Assembly (NCBI RefSeq): GCF_007858285.1
Contig: NZ_VFIL01000003.1
Coordinates: forward strand, 496,001-560,000
DNA from: Pseudomonas brenneri
GTDB lineage: Bacteria; Pseudomonadota; Gammaproteobacteria; Pseudomonadales; Pseudomonadaceae
Direction of reading: 5' to 3'
DNA: 64,000 nucleotides
This document shows, piece after piece, positions 1 to 8,810 of the stretch. The notes under the pieces are model-generated. The model was not told the DNA's origin. It did not search any database and saw nothing but the letters and a program-made list of their open reading frames with translations. Position 1 is the first letter of the stretch, and each line of letters begins with the position of its first letter. A program made the position numbers and the translations under genes.

Positions 1-114
1 ATAAAAACCGAGCGCAGTGTTGGCAATCAAGAAGATCGCGATGCCAAAATACGTGGACGGGGTCGACAAGTAGTTACTCAGTTGTCGTTTGAATATCACG
101 GGTAGACGTTTCAA
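1..114 (-). CDS. ABC-2-type transporter permease, N-terminal fragment (cut by left edge)
   Basis: Only the first 38 codons are inside the window. Translation on the minus strand begins at a TTG whose bases overlap the TGA of the upstream ATPase (TTGA overlap), a typical coupled start. The visible residues are a short basic cytoplasmic stretch (MKRLPVIFKRQL) followed by the start of a hydrophobic segment (FGIAIFLIANTALGF), the usual opening of ABC-2 permeases of the GldF/NosY type. It should form the membrane channel partner of the adjacent ATPase. The substrate cannot be told from this fragment. Confidence 0.6.
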   Translation of the reverse strand, partial: MKRLPVIFKRQLSNYLSTPSTYFGIAIFLIANTALGFY

Positions 115-1037
115 TTGGGCGCCCCCTGGCTCAAATGGTGGATGACATCGCTCAGGCGTCCCGGCTCAAGGCTCAAGGTATTGATCTTCCAGCGGCGGTT
201 GGCGACCAGGGCGTTGACATGTGGGTAGATGATTTGCCCCGGCATCGCGAGTACTGTCACGCTGCCGTCGGCATGCCGGTCTTCTTCGATGCCAGCCACC
301 CCCGGAAGCACGGCCAGTGCCAGGAGGTCCAGGGGGGTATCGCCAGCCAGGGTGATTGCCTGGTAATGACGCGAACTACGTTGTAGCTCGGTGATGGGGG
401 CATCGGCCAGTAATCTACCCTCGGACAGAACCAGCGCCCGTTGGCAGATACAGGAGAACTCTTCTGGATTGCGTGAGGCGATAATGACCGTCATGTCTTC
501 GGTCAGCGACTGGATAAGCGTCCCGACCTTTTGTTTTTGTAGGGGGGCCAGGCCTTCTGTTGGTTCATCGAGTAGCAGTAGCCTGGGGTCATGCAGGATG
601 GCTTGGGCCAGCGCCACTTTGCGCTGGTGCCCTGGAGGAAGGGCTGCGATCGGCGAGTCAAGTATTCGCCAAAGCTCCAGGCGGGTGATGGCTCGATCGA
701 CCATCTTGCGCTTTTCCAGGCCATGGAATCCGCGGACTTCGGCCATGTAACCCAGAAAATTTTTTACCTTCATGTCGCCATGGCCGAGTGCGGATTCAGG
801 CTGGTAACCTATTATTTTTTTTGCCTTTATGGGGTGGGTAGAGATATTAATATCATATATTTTCATAGTGCCGGAGGTTGCCGGAATTGCGCCTGAGAGC
901 AATTTGAGTAGCGTGCTTTTGCCAGCACCATCATGTCCAAATAACCCTAGGCATTCCCGGGGATGGGCGCTAAATGACAAGTTGTCGATGGCCGTCGCCC
1001 GTCCTGTTTTTTTTGTTAGATTTGTTATTTCGATCAT
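111..1037 (-). CDS. ABC transporter ATP-binding protein (GldA/NosF-like) with degenerate motifs
   Basis: A 308-residue cytoplasmic ABC ATPase expected to power the permease encoded immediately downstream. Walker A is GHDGAGKST (residues 34-42), the Q-loop glutamine lies in GYQPE near residue 79, and Walker B is RLLLLDEP (152-159). The signature motif is unusual (LPPGHQ, 133-138, where LSGGQ or LSKGYRQ is normal), and the position of the switch histidine after the D-loop appears to be Arg189 (ASRNPEE in place of STHxxEE). The last 100 residues resemble the C-terminal extension of ABC-2 exporter ATPases. The start has a weak ribosome site and faces an AT-rich gap. Fold assignment is firm; whether it hydrolyses ATP normally is open. 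Confidence 0.85.
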   Translation of the reverse strand: MIEITNLTKKTGRATAIDNLSFSAHPRECLGLFGHDGAGKSTLLKLLSGAIPATSGTMKIYDINISTHPIKAKKIIGYQPESALGHGDMKVKNFLGYMAEVRGFHGLEKRKMVDRAITRLELWRILDSPIAALPPGHQRKVALAQAILHDPRLLLLDEPTEGLAPLQKQKVGTLIQSLTEDMTVIIASRNPEEFSCICQRALVLSEGRLLADAPITELQRSSRHYQAITLAGDTPLDLLALAVLPGVAGIEEDRHADGSVTVLAMPGQIIYPHVNALVANRRWKINTLSLEPGRLSDVIHHLSQGAPN

Positions 1038-1346
1038 TGGGTTTTCTACTTGGTTGTTTGCCTGGGTATGCGAGTATGCGGTGGCCTCAATAAGCCTGTG
1101 TCTTTAGGTTGAAAAATTCCGAAGGTTGAAGGCGAAAAGTATTGATCAAGTGTTTCAGGTGCGGCTTTGTTAAAAAATGGTACGTTCAATAGGATCGCTT
1201 GGAAACGCTGAGGTGCTGAAATAAGGGAAGTCCTACATGTGGCTCAATCACTCGCTGAAACAATTGTGTTGCTCTTGATGTGGTGTTGATTTTTATTTGA
1301 TAGATGGCGTGTATATGAAGTACTACCGTAATGGAGTCCGACACTC
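1038..1346. other. AT-rich intergenic region between divergent genes
   Basis: About 310 bases separating the ABC ATPase (minus) from the coiled-coil protein gene (plus). It is clearly richer in A and T than the neighbouring genes and should hold both promoters. I cannot assign a convincing -35/-10 pair. No RNA gene or repeat was recognised. Confidence 0.5.
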
Positions 1347-2540
1347 ATGATGCTTCTACGTACTCTTGTTCTTGAACACTCTGGTCATGATTCCCCGGTT
1401 AACGGTGCATTGCTCTGTTGCTTTGCGATACCCCAAATCGCTTCGAACTTTCTTGTCTATAGCCTGGACGAAGAGGTTGAGCCGGGGAGCTCTCGGGTCT
1501 ATATCGCCGCCCTGCGCAAAAAGGCCGAGCGTTATTTTCTTGGCGGCATCGAGTCCAAGGAGAACCTGCAACTGGCGATGAGGGTCCTCAAGCAGATCAT
1601 CACCCTGGCCACGGGGTCCGGTGTCAAGGATGGCAATACCTCAGAGGCACAGGTGCCTTACCACTTCATTGACCTGAAGGGTAGCAAGCTACCGACGGCT
1701 AGACCGGAGGATCACCACTCGCTGATGATCAAGAAGGCATTGGTGATGAAGGTGATCACCCTCGGAACGTCAGTCATTGGTCTACCCGCGATTGAGAGTA
1801 CCGAGTTGATTGTGCCGTCTATTCGTTTCTCGTCAAAAATGGTGTCGCCTCCCAGTACGGCAGATGGCACTGAGGCTGTGGCGCAGGGGGCGGATGAGGA
1901 ACCGTCAGTCGTCTTGCCGGTGGCAGCGCCTGCTGACCTATTGCCTCCCCCGCCTAAGGAGTCGGTGCCGCAGGTGCCCGCTCCGCGAGTGCAGCAGCCT
2001 GTTACGCCGCCAGAAGCCGTTTCGTCAGTCGTGGCCCGGGATCAGTCCTCCCTGCTTGAAGTGGACACCACGCTGACCAATCTTGCCCGTGTGGCGCAAG
2101 AGTTGACGCAACAAAAGCGTGCAGTGTTCCAACAGCAGGAGGAGCTTGAGCAGCACAGAAGTCAGTTGCTACGGGAAAAGGCCGCACTGGAGCAGGCCAA
2201 TCAACAGCTGGCCGTACTGGAGTCAGCCTTGCAGCAGCGAACCGAAGCGTTGAATGGGCGTGAGGAGCACCTGGCCCAGGATGCGCAGTTGCAGCAGGCA
2301 GAACAACGCCGCCTGGAGAGCTGGGCCCGCCAGTTGGAAGAAGAGTCGTTCAGGCTACAAGCGTTGGATAGGGCATCGCAGCAACAGGCTGAGCAATTGG
2401 CGACCGGACTGGGGCAGTTATCGGGTTTCAGAGGTGATCTGAAGGGGTTACTTTATCGCTTGGACGGAACCTTGTTTCCGGTTGAGAAAGTTGACCGGCG
2501 GCAGGGTGCGGATGCAGGCAATGTGCCTGGTCCTGATTGA
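1347..2540 (+). CDS. Hypothetical protein with proline-rich linker and C-terminal coiled coil
   Basis: A 397-residue protein that I do not recognise. Residues 1-90 look like a folded alpha-helical domain. Residues 120-190 form a second segment with a hydrophobic stretch (VMKVITLGTSVIGLPAI). About 195-230 is rich in proline and valine. From about 235 to 375 the sequence is a long Gln/Glu/Leu/Arg-rich coiled coil with heptad spacing. The tail is short and charged. No signal peptide is obvious. The ATG has a GGAG 10 bases upstream and a second ATG follows directly. The 5' part has lower GC than core genes nearby, which could mean acquisition by transfer. A scaffold or partitioning-like role would fit the architecture but is speculation. 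Confidence 0.6.
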   Translation: MMLLRTLVLEHSGHDSPVNGALLCCFAIPQIASNFLVYSLDEEVEPGSSRVYIAALRKKAERYFLGGIESKENLQLAMRVLKQIITLATGSGVKDGNTSEAQVPYHFIDLKGSKLPTARPEDHHSLMIKKALVMKVITLGTSVIGLPAIESTELIVPSIRFSSKMVSPPSTADGTEAVAQGADEEPSVVLPVAAPADLLPPPPKESVPQVPAPRVQQPVTPPEAVSSVVARDQSSLLEVDTTLTNLARVAQELTQQKRAVFQQQEELEQHRSQLLREKAALEQANQQLAVLESALQQRTEALNGREEHLAQDAQLQQAEQRRLESWARQLEEESFRLQALDRASQQQAEQLATGLGQLSGFRGDLKGLLYRLDGTLFPVEKVDRRQGADAGNVPGPD

Positions 2541-2678
2541 CCAGGGGAATCAGGCCTGGCTACTTTCTGGCGTTCATTTATCATCAAAGCCGACCGATTG
2601 CCGTCAGGCAGCCAGTGCATTCTTGGCTGATGCAGAGGTGGTTTGAACCAATGGACATTTCCTGGGGATGTGACGCTT

Positions 2679-3152
2679 TTGAGTACCAAGCTGATTACCA
2701 AAGAAGGTCATGAGGCGCTGAAGAAAGAGCTTGATTACCTGTGGCGAGAAAAGCGTCCCGATACAACACGCAAGGTCACTTGGGCTGCCTCGCTGGGAGA
2801 CCGCAGCGAAAACGCCGACTACCAGTACAACAAAAAGCTGCTGCGCGAAATCGACCGCCGGGTGCGTTACCTGCGCAAGCGCCTGGAAGATATGCGGGTG
2901 GTGGAATACATGCCCGAGCAGGAGGGCAAGGTATTCTTCGGGGCCTGGGTGGATATCGAGAACGAGCAGGGCGATACCAAGCGTTTTCGGATCGTGGGCT
3001 ATGACGAAATTTATGAGCGCATGGATTACATCTCCATCGACTCCCCCATGGCCAGGGCCTTGCTGCGCAAAGAGGTGGACGATGAGGCCATTGTGCAGAC
3101 GCCCGGCGGCGAAATGTGCTGGTGGATCACCGGCATCGAGTACATCAGGTAG
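2679..3152 (+). CDS. greB: Transcription elongation factor GreB
   Basis: GreB rescues backtracked RNA polymerase by stimulating transcript cleavage through the secondary channel. The protein begins STKLITKEGHEALKKEL and carries the GreA/GreB N-terminal coiled coil with the conserved tip acidic residues (SLGDRSENADYQYNKKLL). The C-terminal FKBP-like domain follows (VFFGAWVDIENEQGD, IVGYDEI, SPMARALLRKE). I chose the TTG at 2679, giving 157 residues like other GreB proteins. A more upstream TTG at 2643 would add 12 residues with no family counterpart. A GGGG lies 11 bases before the chosen start. A second, GreAB-like protein is encoded at 14904-15386. Confidence 0.93.
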   Translation: MSTKLITKEGHEALKKELDYLWREKRPDTTRKVTWAASLGDRSENADYQYNKKLLREIDRRVRYLRKRLEDMRVVEYMPEQEGKVFFGAWVDIENEQGDTKRFRIVGYDEIYERMDYISIDSPMARALLRKEVDDEAIVQTPGGEMCWWITGIEYIR

Positions 3153-3177
3153 GCGCCGGCTTGCCGGCGATGGCGCC
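3152..3177. repeat. REP-like palindrome
   Basis: A GGCGCC...GGCGCC palindrome containing the core GCCGGCTTGCCGGC, typical of extragenic REP elements of fluorescent pseudomonads. It lies directly after the greB stop codon and next to a second REP-like arm inside the following terminator. Confidence 0.6.
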
Positions 3178-3200
3178 AGGAAGAACGCCGTGATGCAGTG

Positions 3201-3231
3201 AGCCGGCTCCCACAAGGGGGCCGGCTTTTTT
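3201..3231 (+). terminator. Rho-independent terminator between convergent greB and the permease
   Basis: Stem AGCCGGC/GCCGGCT with a 12-base loop, followed by six T residues. The arms resemble a REP element (CCGGCTCCCACAAGG), so the terminator seems to be built from REP sequence. Confidence 0.7.
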
Positions 3232-3234
3232 GTT

Positions 3235-5745
3235 TCAGCCTTCGCGCAATACCGTCAGCGGGCTGGCGTTCAGCGCACGGCGTGTACCGAACACCCCCGC
3301 ACCGCCGATCAAGACCGCACCAATCACCGGAAGTACCAACAACCAAGGGTGAGGGTGCCAGACCAGGTCGAACGCATAGCGATACAGCACCAGGGTCACC
3401 AACTCGGTACCCAGCGCCGCCAGCAGCCCACTGACCGCACCCAACAGACCAAACTCGATACGCCGGGCCTTGACCAGCAACTTGCGCTCCGCCCCCAGGG
3501 CGCGCAACAAGGCGCCCTGGCGGATGCGTTCGTCCAGGGTGGCCTGCAGGCCGGAGAACAGCACCGCCATGCCTGCCGCCAGGACAAACAGCAGCACATA
3601 CTCCACGGCCAGCGTGACCTGGGCCAGGATGCTGCGCAGTTGGGCCAGCAACGCCTCGACCTGCAGGATGGTGACTGCCGGGAAGGCCCGGGACAGGTCG
3701 ACGATCTGCTGGTCATGGCCGGCGGCCAAGTAGAAGCTGGTCAGGTACGTGGCCGGCAGGTCCTTCAGGGTGCCAGGTTGAAAGATCATGAAGAAGTTGG
3801 GTTGGAAGTTGTCCCAGTTGATCTCCCGCAGGCTGGTGACCCGGGCCTCACGGTTTTCCCCGCCAACGGTGAAGACCAGGTGGTCATTGAGCTTGAGCTT
3901 GAGGCTTTCGGCGACCTTGGTTTCTACCGAGACACCCGGTATTTCATCCTTCGGCTGATCCGCCCACCAGGTGCCCGATGTCAGGGTGTTGCCCGGGGGC
4001 AGGTTGGCGGCCCAGGTCAGGCTCAAGTCCCGCTGTATCGCACGATCGCCACTGGAGTCCTTGCTGACAATTTCCTGCACGGGTTCGCCGTTGATGCTGA
4101 TCAGGCGCCCTGGTACCACCGGATATAAGGGCGCTGCCTGTGCTTGCAACTCCAGCAGGCGGGCACCGAAGGCGTCCTTGTCGGCCGGCAGGATGTTGAG
4201 CGCGAAATAGTTGGGGGCATCCTTGGGCAGTTGGTTCTGCCAGGTGTCCAGCAGTTCTCCACGCAGCAGGGCGATCAACCCCATCGACAGCAGGATCAGG
4301 CCGAACGCCAGGGACTGGCCCGCCGCCGCCAACGGGTGGCGCAATAACTGGCCCAGCCCCAGGCGCCAGGGCAGGGCTGCACGCGCCAGCAGGCGGCGCA
4401 GGCTTTGCAATAGCAGCAGGAGCAGGCCGCCGAGGAGCAGCGCGGCGATAACCCCGCCGCCCAACAGCGCGAAGGTCAGCACCAGGTCCAGGCTCAGGCG
4501 CCACATGATCAGGCCCAGGGCAAACAATGCCGCGCCATACACCATCCAAGTGCTGGAGGGGATCGGCAACAGGTCGCGCCGCAGAACCCGCAGTGGTGGT
4601 ACGCGGCCCAGCGCCGCCAGGGGCGGCAGGGCAAAACCGGCCAGGGCTACCAGCCCGGTACCGATGCCGGCGACGGCTGGCAGCAATCCGCCAGGCGGGA
4701 CATCTGCCGGCAGCAGATCGTGCAACAGGTAAAACAGCCCCAACTGCGCCAGCCAGCCAAGTGCCGCACCGGCGAGGCTGGCCAGCAAGCCCAGGACGGT
4801 CAGTTGCAGGCTGAACAGCAGCATGGTTTCGCGCCGCGACAGGCCCAGGCATCGCAACAGTGCACTGGCGTCGAAGCGGCGGCTGGCAAAGCGATTCGCC
4901 GACAGGGCCACGGCCACCCCGGACAGCAGCACGGCGACCAGGCTGGCCATGTTCAGGTAGCGCTCGGCCTTGCCCAGGGCACCACCGATTTGCTGGTTGC
5001 CGTCCCGTGCATCCTGCAGGCGCTGGTTGGCCGCCAGGCCAGGTGTTATCTGGTCGCGGTAGGTTTGCAGGGCGGTACTGGCTGGCGGCGCGCGCCACAG
5101 CTCGCGGTAGCTGACGCGGCTGCCTGGCTGGACCACGCCGGTGGCCTCAAGGTCGGCCAGGTTGATCATCACCCGTGGGGTAAGGCTGTAGAGGTTGCCG
5201 GCCCGATCCGGCTCATAGGTGAGGACGCGGGTCATGCGCAGGGCTTTCATGCCGACGTCGATGCTGTCGCCGACTTTCAGGTCCAGTGCGGTCAGCAGGC
5301 GAGCCTCGACCCAGGCCTCGCCGGGTTTCGGGCCGCCGCCCGAGGTCTCTTGCGCGAACGGTTCAGCCGCGCTTTTCAGTTGGCCGCGTAGCGGGTATTG
5401 CTCGTTGACCGCCTTGATACTCGAAAGCTGAATGCCGTTGTCGGTGGCGATGACACTGGAGAACTCCACCACCCTGGCGTGCGTCAGGCCCAGTTGCGTG
5501 CCGCTGGTTAACTGCTCGGAGCGGGCCGGGGAACTGCCCTCCAGCACCAGGTCGGCGCCGAGGAACTCGGTGGCGCGCAGCAGCATCGCGCCGTTAAGCC
5601 GCGCACCGAAATAACCGATGGCAGTGCTGGCGGCCACTGCCACCAGCAGGGCGAAGAACAACACGCGCAACTCACCGGCACGGGCATCGCGCAGCAATTG
5701 GCGCAGGGCAAGGCTGAACAGGCGTAACAGCGGCAGACGTGCCAT
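3235..5745 (-). CDS. ABC transporter permease, FtsX/MacB family (YbbP-like)
   Basis: An 836-residue inner-membrane permease of the YbbP type, partner of the ATPase encoded just upstream. One membrane segment lies near residues 25-45, then a large periplasmic domain to about 255. Clustered FtsX membrane helices follow (about 260-490), then a second periplasmic domain and a C-terminal FtsX block (about 715-830, ending in [13 protein letters not shown]). Two FtsX modules in one chain is the known YbbP layout. The ATG at 5745 shares one base with the TGA of the ATPase gene, so the two are coupled. In Escherichia coli ybbA-ybbP also lies beside tesA. The substrate is unknown; a lipid or lipoprotein-like cargo is only an inference from the family. 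Confidence 0.9.
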   Translation of the reverse strand: MARLPLLRLFSLALRQLLRDARAGELRVLFFALLVAVAASTAIGYFGARLNGAMLLRATEFLGADLVLEGSSPARSEQLTSGTQLGLTHARVVEFSSVIATDNGIQLSSIKAVNEQYPLRGQLKSAAEPFAQETSGGGPKPGEAWVEARLLTALDLKVGDSIDVGMKALRMTRVLTYEPDRAGNLYSLTPRVMINLADLEATGVVQPGSRVSYRELWRAPPASTALQTYRDQITPGLAANQRLQDARDGNQQIGGALGKAERYLNMASLVAVLLSGVAVALSANRFASRRFDASALLRCLGLSRRETMLLFSLQLTVLGLLASLAGAALGWLAQLGLFYLLHDLLPADVPPGGLLPAVAGIGTGLVALAGFALPPLAALGRVPPLRVLRRDLLPIPSSTWMVYGAALFALGLIMWRLSLDLVLTFALLGGGVIAALLLGGLLLLLLQSLRRLLARAALPWRLGLGQLLRHPLAAAGQSLAFGLILLSMGLIALLRGELLDTWQNQLPKDAPNYFALNILPADKDAFGARLLELQAQAAPLYPVVPGRLISINGEPVQEIVSKDSSGDRAIQRDLSLTWAANLPPGNTLTSGTWWADQPKDEIPGVSVETKVAESLKLKLNDHLVFTVGGENREARVTSLREINWDNFQPNFFMIFQPGTLKDLPATYLTSFYLAAGHDQQIVDLSRAFPAVTILQVEALLAQLRSILAQVTLAVEYVLLFVLAAGMAVLFSGLQATLDERIRQGALLRALGAERKLLVKARRIEFGLLGAVSGLLAALGTELVTLVLYRYAFDLVWHPHPWLLVLPVIGAVLIGGAGVFGTRRALNASPLTVLREG

Positions 5746-6428
5746 CAAGGCTCCAGGGGCTCGACCATCAGGCCGGCTTCAAGGCGGATCAGGCGTCGGC
5801 AGCGGTGGGCCAGGCGCTCGTCGTGGGTCACCAGCACCAGAGTGGTGCCGTTTTCTTTATTGAGTTCGAACAGCAAGTCGCTGATGCGCTCGCCGGTATG
5901 GCTGTCGAGGTTGCCGGTGGGTTCATCGGCAAACAGCACGTCCGGCTCGGCGGCGAACGCCCGGGCAATCGCCACTCGTTGCTGCTCGCCACCGGAGAGC
6001 TGGCGGGGCGAATGGGTCAGGCGCTGGCCCAGGCCGACCCGTTCGAGCAAGTGCCGGGCGCGTTCGCGGGCGTCCTTGCGCCCGTCCAGCTCCAGGGGCA
6101 GCATGACGTTTTCCAGGGCGTTGAGGCTGTCGAGCAATTGGAACGACTGGAACACAAAACCGACGTGTTCGGCGCGGATGCGTGCCCGCTGGTCTTCATC
6201 CAGGAGGCTCAGGGCCTGGCCGGCGAGGGTGACTTCACCGCTGCTGGGCAGGTCGAGCCCGGCCAGCAGGCCAAGGAGCGTGGATTTTCCGGAGCCGGAG
6301 CTGCCGACGATAGCCAGGCTATCGCCCTTGTTCAGTTCCAGGCTCAGTTCGTGCAGGATGGTCAGTTCACCTTCCGCGCTGGGAACCACTTTGCTAAGGT
6401 TCTGCGCGGTGAGAATGCATGCGCCCAT
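5745..6428 (-). CDS. ABC transporter ATP-binding protein (YbbA, LolD-like)
   Basis: A 227-residue cytoplasmic ATPase of the MacB/LolD class. All motifs are canonical: Walker [11 protein letters not shown]-loop [17 protein letters not shown], signature [14 protein letters not shown], Walker [13 protein letters not shown] and H-loop LVTHDE. The start codon lies within CCATGG, which also holds an ATG for the opposite strand, and the tesA start is only 10 bases away. Longer in-frame extensions would run through tesA and are rejected. Operon with the downstream FtsX-type permease (1-base overlap). Confidence 0.93.
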   Translation of the reverse strand: MGACILTAQNLSKVVPSAEGELTILHELSLELNKGDSLAIVGSSGSGKSTLLGLLAGLDLPSSGEVTLAGQALSLLDEDQRARIRAEHVGFVFQSFQLLDSLNALENVMLPLELDGRKDARERARHLLERVGLGQRLTHSPRQLSGGEQQRVAIARAFAAEPDVLFADEPTGNLDSHTGERISDLLFELNKENGTTLVLVTHDERLAHRCRRLIRLEAGLMVEPLEP

Positions 6429-6438
6429 GGAGAATCCG

Positions 6439-7044
6439 ATGCGAATATGGTTTTTGAGTGCTGGCCTGGCCCTGATGTGCATGGCCCAGAACGCAGCGGC
6501 GGGTACTGTCCTGATCGTTGGCGATAGTATCAGTGCCGGTTTCGGCCTGGATACCAGCAAAGGGTGGGTGGCGCTGCTGGAGCAACAGCTCAAGAAGGAG
6601 GGTTTTGACGACAAAGTGGTCAACGCCTCCATCAGCGGCGACACCAGTGCTGGAGGCCTCGCGCGGCTGCCGGCGGCGCTTGCAGAGCATAAGCCAGACG
6701 TGGTGGTTATCGAGTTGGGTGGTAACGACGGCTTGCGCGGGCAGCCCCCGGCGCAATTGCAACAAAATCTTGCGTCGATGATTGACCAGTCCAAGGCCGG
6801 CGGTGCCAAGGTGCTGCTGCTGGGGATGCAGTTACCGCCCAATTATGGCCCGCGATACACCAAGGCATTTGCCGAGGTCTATGGCGTGTTGGCCAAGGAA
6901 AAAAACGTTCCCCTGGTGCCGTTTTTCCTTGAAGGCGTGGGGGGGCATCCGCAGATGATGCAGGCTGATCAACTGCACCCGGCAGTCGGCGCCCAGGCCA
7001 AGTTGCTGGAAAATGTCTGGCCGACGCTAAAACCGCTGTTATGA
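6439..7044 (+). CDS. tesA: Periplasmic multifunctional esterase/thioesterase TesA (SGNH hydrolase)
   Basis: A 201-residue GDSL-type hydrolase acting on acyl esters and thioesters in the periplasm. A signal peptide covers roughly residues 1-21 (hydrophobic core [11 protein letters not shown], cleavage after AQNAAA). Block I is GDSIS with Ser30, block III is GGNDGLRG, and block V is DQLH with Asp177 and His180, so the catalytic set is complete. GGAG lies 6 bases before the chosen ATG; an upstream in-frame ATG at 6427 would add four residues without a ribosome site. Divergent from the YbbA gene with start codons 10 bases apart. Confidence 0.93.
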   Translation: MRIWFLSAGLALMCMAQNAAAGTVLIVGDSISAGFGLDTSKGWVALLEQQLKKEGFDDKVVNASISGDTSAGGLARLPAALAEHKPDVVVIELGGNDGLRGQPPAQLQQNLASMIDQSKAGGAKVLLLGMQLPPNYGPRYTKAFAEVYGVLAKEKNVPLVPFFLEGVGGHPQMMQADQLHPAVGAQAKLLENVWPTLKPLL

Positions 7045-7100
7045 CGCTTTTCTAGCAGCGGTCTTTCGGCTAAGGTGGCGCCCCCGATTTGGAGCCCCCG

Positions 7101-7397
7101 ATGTCGTCGCGTCCTGCCTGGTCCCTGTTTGCCTACCAACTGATCGAGCCCGACGAGCAGTTGGATCTGTTCGCCTGCCAGGAAGTGAAGGTGCATCTGG
7201 TGACGCGCCAATTGGAGCTGGGCGGCACCATCGACCGCACGCTCTGTGGCACATTGCTGCCTGCCCAGCCACGCTGGTCCTCGGTGGATCGCTCGATCTT
7301 CCAGGATCAGCGCCTGTGCCCCCTGTGCCGGGCGATTCTTGAATCGCAAAAACGCGGCACACCGCCTATCTGGCCTGAGCTGCGCTTCGAGCTTTAA
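7101..7397 (+). CDS. Conserved hypothetical protein with possible metal-binding cysteines
   Basis: A 98-residue protein with no signal peptide or membrane segment. Cysteines occur at FACQE, TLCGT and RLCPLCRA; the CPLC pair resembles a zinc knuckle but a matched second pair is lacking. GGAG lies 6 bases before the ATG. It sits between tesA and an L,D-transpeptidase gene on the same strand, an order I recall from Pseudomonas aeruginosa as well. Function unknown. Confidence 0.75.
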   Translation: MSSRPAWSLFAYQLIEPDEQLDLFACQEVKVHLVTRQLELGGTIDRTLCGTLLPAQPRWSSVDRSIFQDQRLCPLCRAILESQKRGTPPIWPELRFEL

Positions 7398-7457
7398 GGG
7401 CCGCTACACGCTACAATCGCCATTTTACCCCCCGTCGATCTGCGAAGGATTTCCCGG

Positions 7458-8426
7458 ATGTTGTCGCGCCTCCCTGTCGTCACCCGTTGCCTGTCTCTCG
7501 CTGCCTTGTGTGCAGCCGGTCCTGTTGCAGCCCTGCAACTGCCCCTGCCACCGCCGGGTGAAGACATTGTCGGCCAGGTCCAGGTGATCAAGGCCAAGTA
7601 CGAAGACACCTTTGCCGACCTGGGGGTGACATATGACCTGGGCTATTCGGAGATGGTCGCGGCCAATCCGGGTGTCGATGCCTGGCTGCCGGGGACCGGC
7701 GCCGAGATTGTATTGCCGACCCGTTTCATCCTGCCGCCGGGCCCCCGGGAAGGCATCGTGATCAACCTGGCCGAGTACCGCCTGTACTACTATCCCAAGG
7801 GTCAGGACGTGGTGTACACCTTCCCGCTCGGTATCGGTCGCGAAGGCTGGGGCTCGCCGATTGCCCATACCAGCATCATCGCCAAGACCCCCAACCCGAC
7901 CTGGACCCCGCCTGCGTCGATCAAGGCCGAGCACGCGGCTGACGGTGACCCGCTGCCCAACGTGGTGCCGGCAGGTCCCGACAACCCCCTGGGGCCATTC
8001 AAGTTCACCCTGGGTACGCCGGGCTACCTGATTCATGGCTCCAACAAGAAGTTTGGCATTGGTACCCGTACCAGCCATGGCTGCTTCCGCATGTTCAACA
8101 ACAACGTGCTGGAGATGGCCAAGATGGTTCCGGTGGGTACGCCTGTGCGGATCATCAATGACGCCTACAAGTTTGGCATCAGCGGCGGCAAGGTTTACCT
8201 GGAGGCGCATGCGCCATTGAACGACGATGGCACGCCGTCGGTGGTCGACAAGCACACGGCCGTCATCAACGCGATGCTCAAGCGCGAAGACCTGGCCAAC
8301 AACCTGCGGGTCAATTGGGATGAGGTGCGTGATGTCGTGGCGGCCGAAGATGGCTTGCCGGCGCAAATCGGCGAGCCGGGCGAGGCACCTATGGTCACCA
8401 GCGCGCCGGGCGACTTGCTGCAATAA
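7458..8426 (+). CDS. L,D-transpeptidase, YkuD/ErfK-YbiS family
   Basis: A 322-residue exported enzyme that forms L,D cross-links in peptidoglycan or attaches lipoproteins to it. Residues 1-25 are a signal peptide (LSLAALCAAGPVAA). A LysM-like peptidoglycan-binding segment follows (about 45-95, NPGVDAWLPGTGAEIVLP). The YkuD domain spans about 95-240 with catalytic motif HGSN...SHGCFRM, where His207 and Cys209 are the expected pair. The C-terminal 80 residues are a charged tail. The major cell-wall lipoprotein gene oprI lies directly downstream and convergent, which fits a role in lipoprotein anchoring, though this is inference. Confidence 0.92.
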   Translation: MLSRLPVVTRCLSLAALCAAGPVAALQLPLPPPGEDIVGQVQVIKAKYEDTFADLGVTYDLGYSEMVAANPGVDAWLPGTGAEIVLPTRFILPPGPREGIVINLAEYRLYYYPKGQDVVYTFPLGIGREGWGSPIAHTSIIAKTPNPTWTPPASIKAEHAADGDPLPNVVPAGPDNPLGPFKFTLGTPGYLIHGSNKKFGIGTRTSHGCFRMFNNNVLEMAKMVPVGTPVRIINDAYKFGISGGKVYLEAHAPLNDDGTPSVVDKHTAVINAMLKREDLANNLRVNWDEVRDVVAAEDGLPAQIGEPGEAPMVTSAPGDLLQ

Positions 8427-8440
8427 CGTCACCCAATAGA

Positions 8441-8474
8441 AGCCCGCCACGGATTATTCCCTGGCGGGCTTTTT
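8441..8474 (+). terminator. Rho-independent terminator of the L,D-transpeptidase gene
   Basis: Stem AGCCCGCCA/TGGCGGGCT with a 12-base loop and a following T run, 14 bases after the stop codon. Confidence 0.85.
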
Positions 8475-8507
8475 ATTGCCTGGGATCCGGTGCCGAATTA
8501 CGGGCAA

Positions 8508-8537
8508 TAAAAAGCCGATCCAAAAATGGATCGGCTT
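8508..8537 (-). terminator. Rho-independent terminator of oprI
   Basis: On the minus strand, stem AAGCCGATCC/GGATCGGCTT with a 6-base loop and a T tract, about 20 bases beyond the oprI stop codon. A strong terminator fits a very abundant transcript. Confidence 0.85.
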
Positions 8538-8558
8538 GATAACAATCCCGAGGGATTA

Positions 8559-8810
8559 TTACTTGCGGCTAGCTTTTTCAAGCATGCGCAGAGCGCGCTC
8601 GTTAGCTTCATCAGCAGTCTGTTGTGCTTTTTGAGCAGCAGCCAGAGCTTCATCAGCTTTACGGTAGGCTTCGTCTGCACGGGCCTGGGAGCGAGCTGCT
8701 GCGTCTTCAGTTGCAGTCAGACGAGCTTCGGTTTCTTTGGAGACGCTGCTGCAACCGGTAGCCAGAACTGCGGCCAGAGCCAGAGCAGAGAATTTCAGAA
8801 CGTTGTTCAT
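8559..8810 (-). CDS. oprI: Outer membrane lipoprotein OprI (Lpp-like)
   Basis: An 83-residue major lipoprotein. The signal peptide ends in the lipobox LATGC with Cys20 as the acylated residue. The mature part ([22 protein letters not shown] and onward) is an alanine-rich helical coiled coil ending in ASRK, whose terminal lysine is the usual attachment point to peptidoglycan. The ATG follows a GGGGA ribosome site; a longer start adding MKGNT is rejected because it precedes that site. It probably forms a trimer like Lpp and ties the outer membrane to the wall. Confidence 0.96.
   Translation of the reverse strand: MNNVLKFSALALAAVLATGCSSVSKETEARLTATEDAAARSQARADEAYRKADEALAAAQKAQQTADEANERALRMLEKASRK

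Noticed and set aside
2643..2678. Upstream TTG start for GreB
   Set aside because: Adds 12 residues absent from known GreB proteins.
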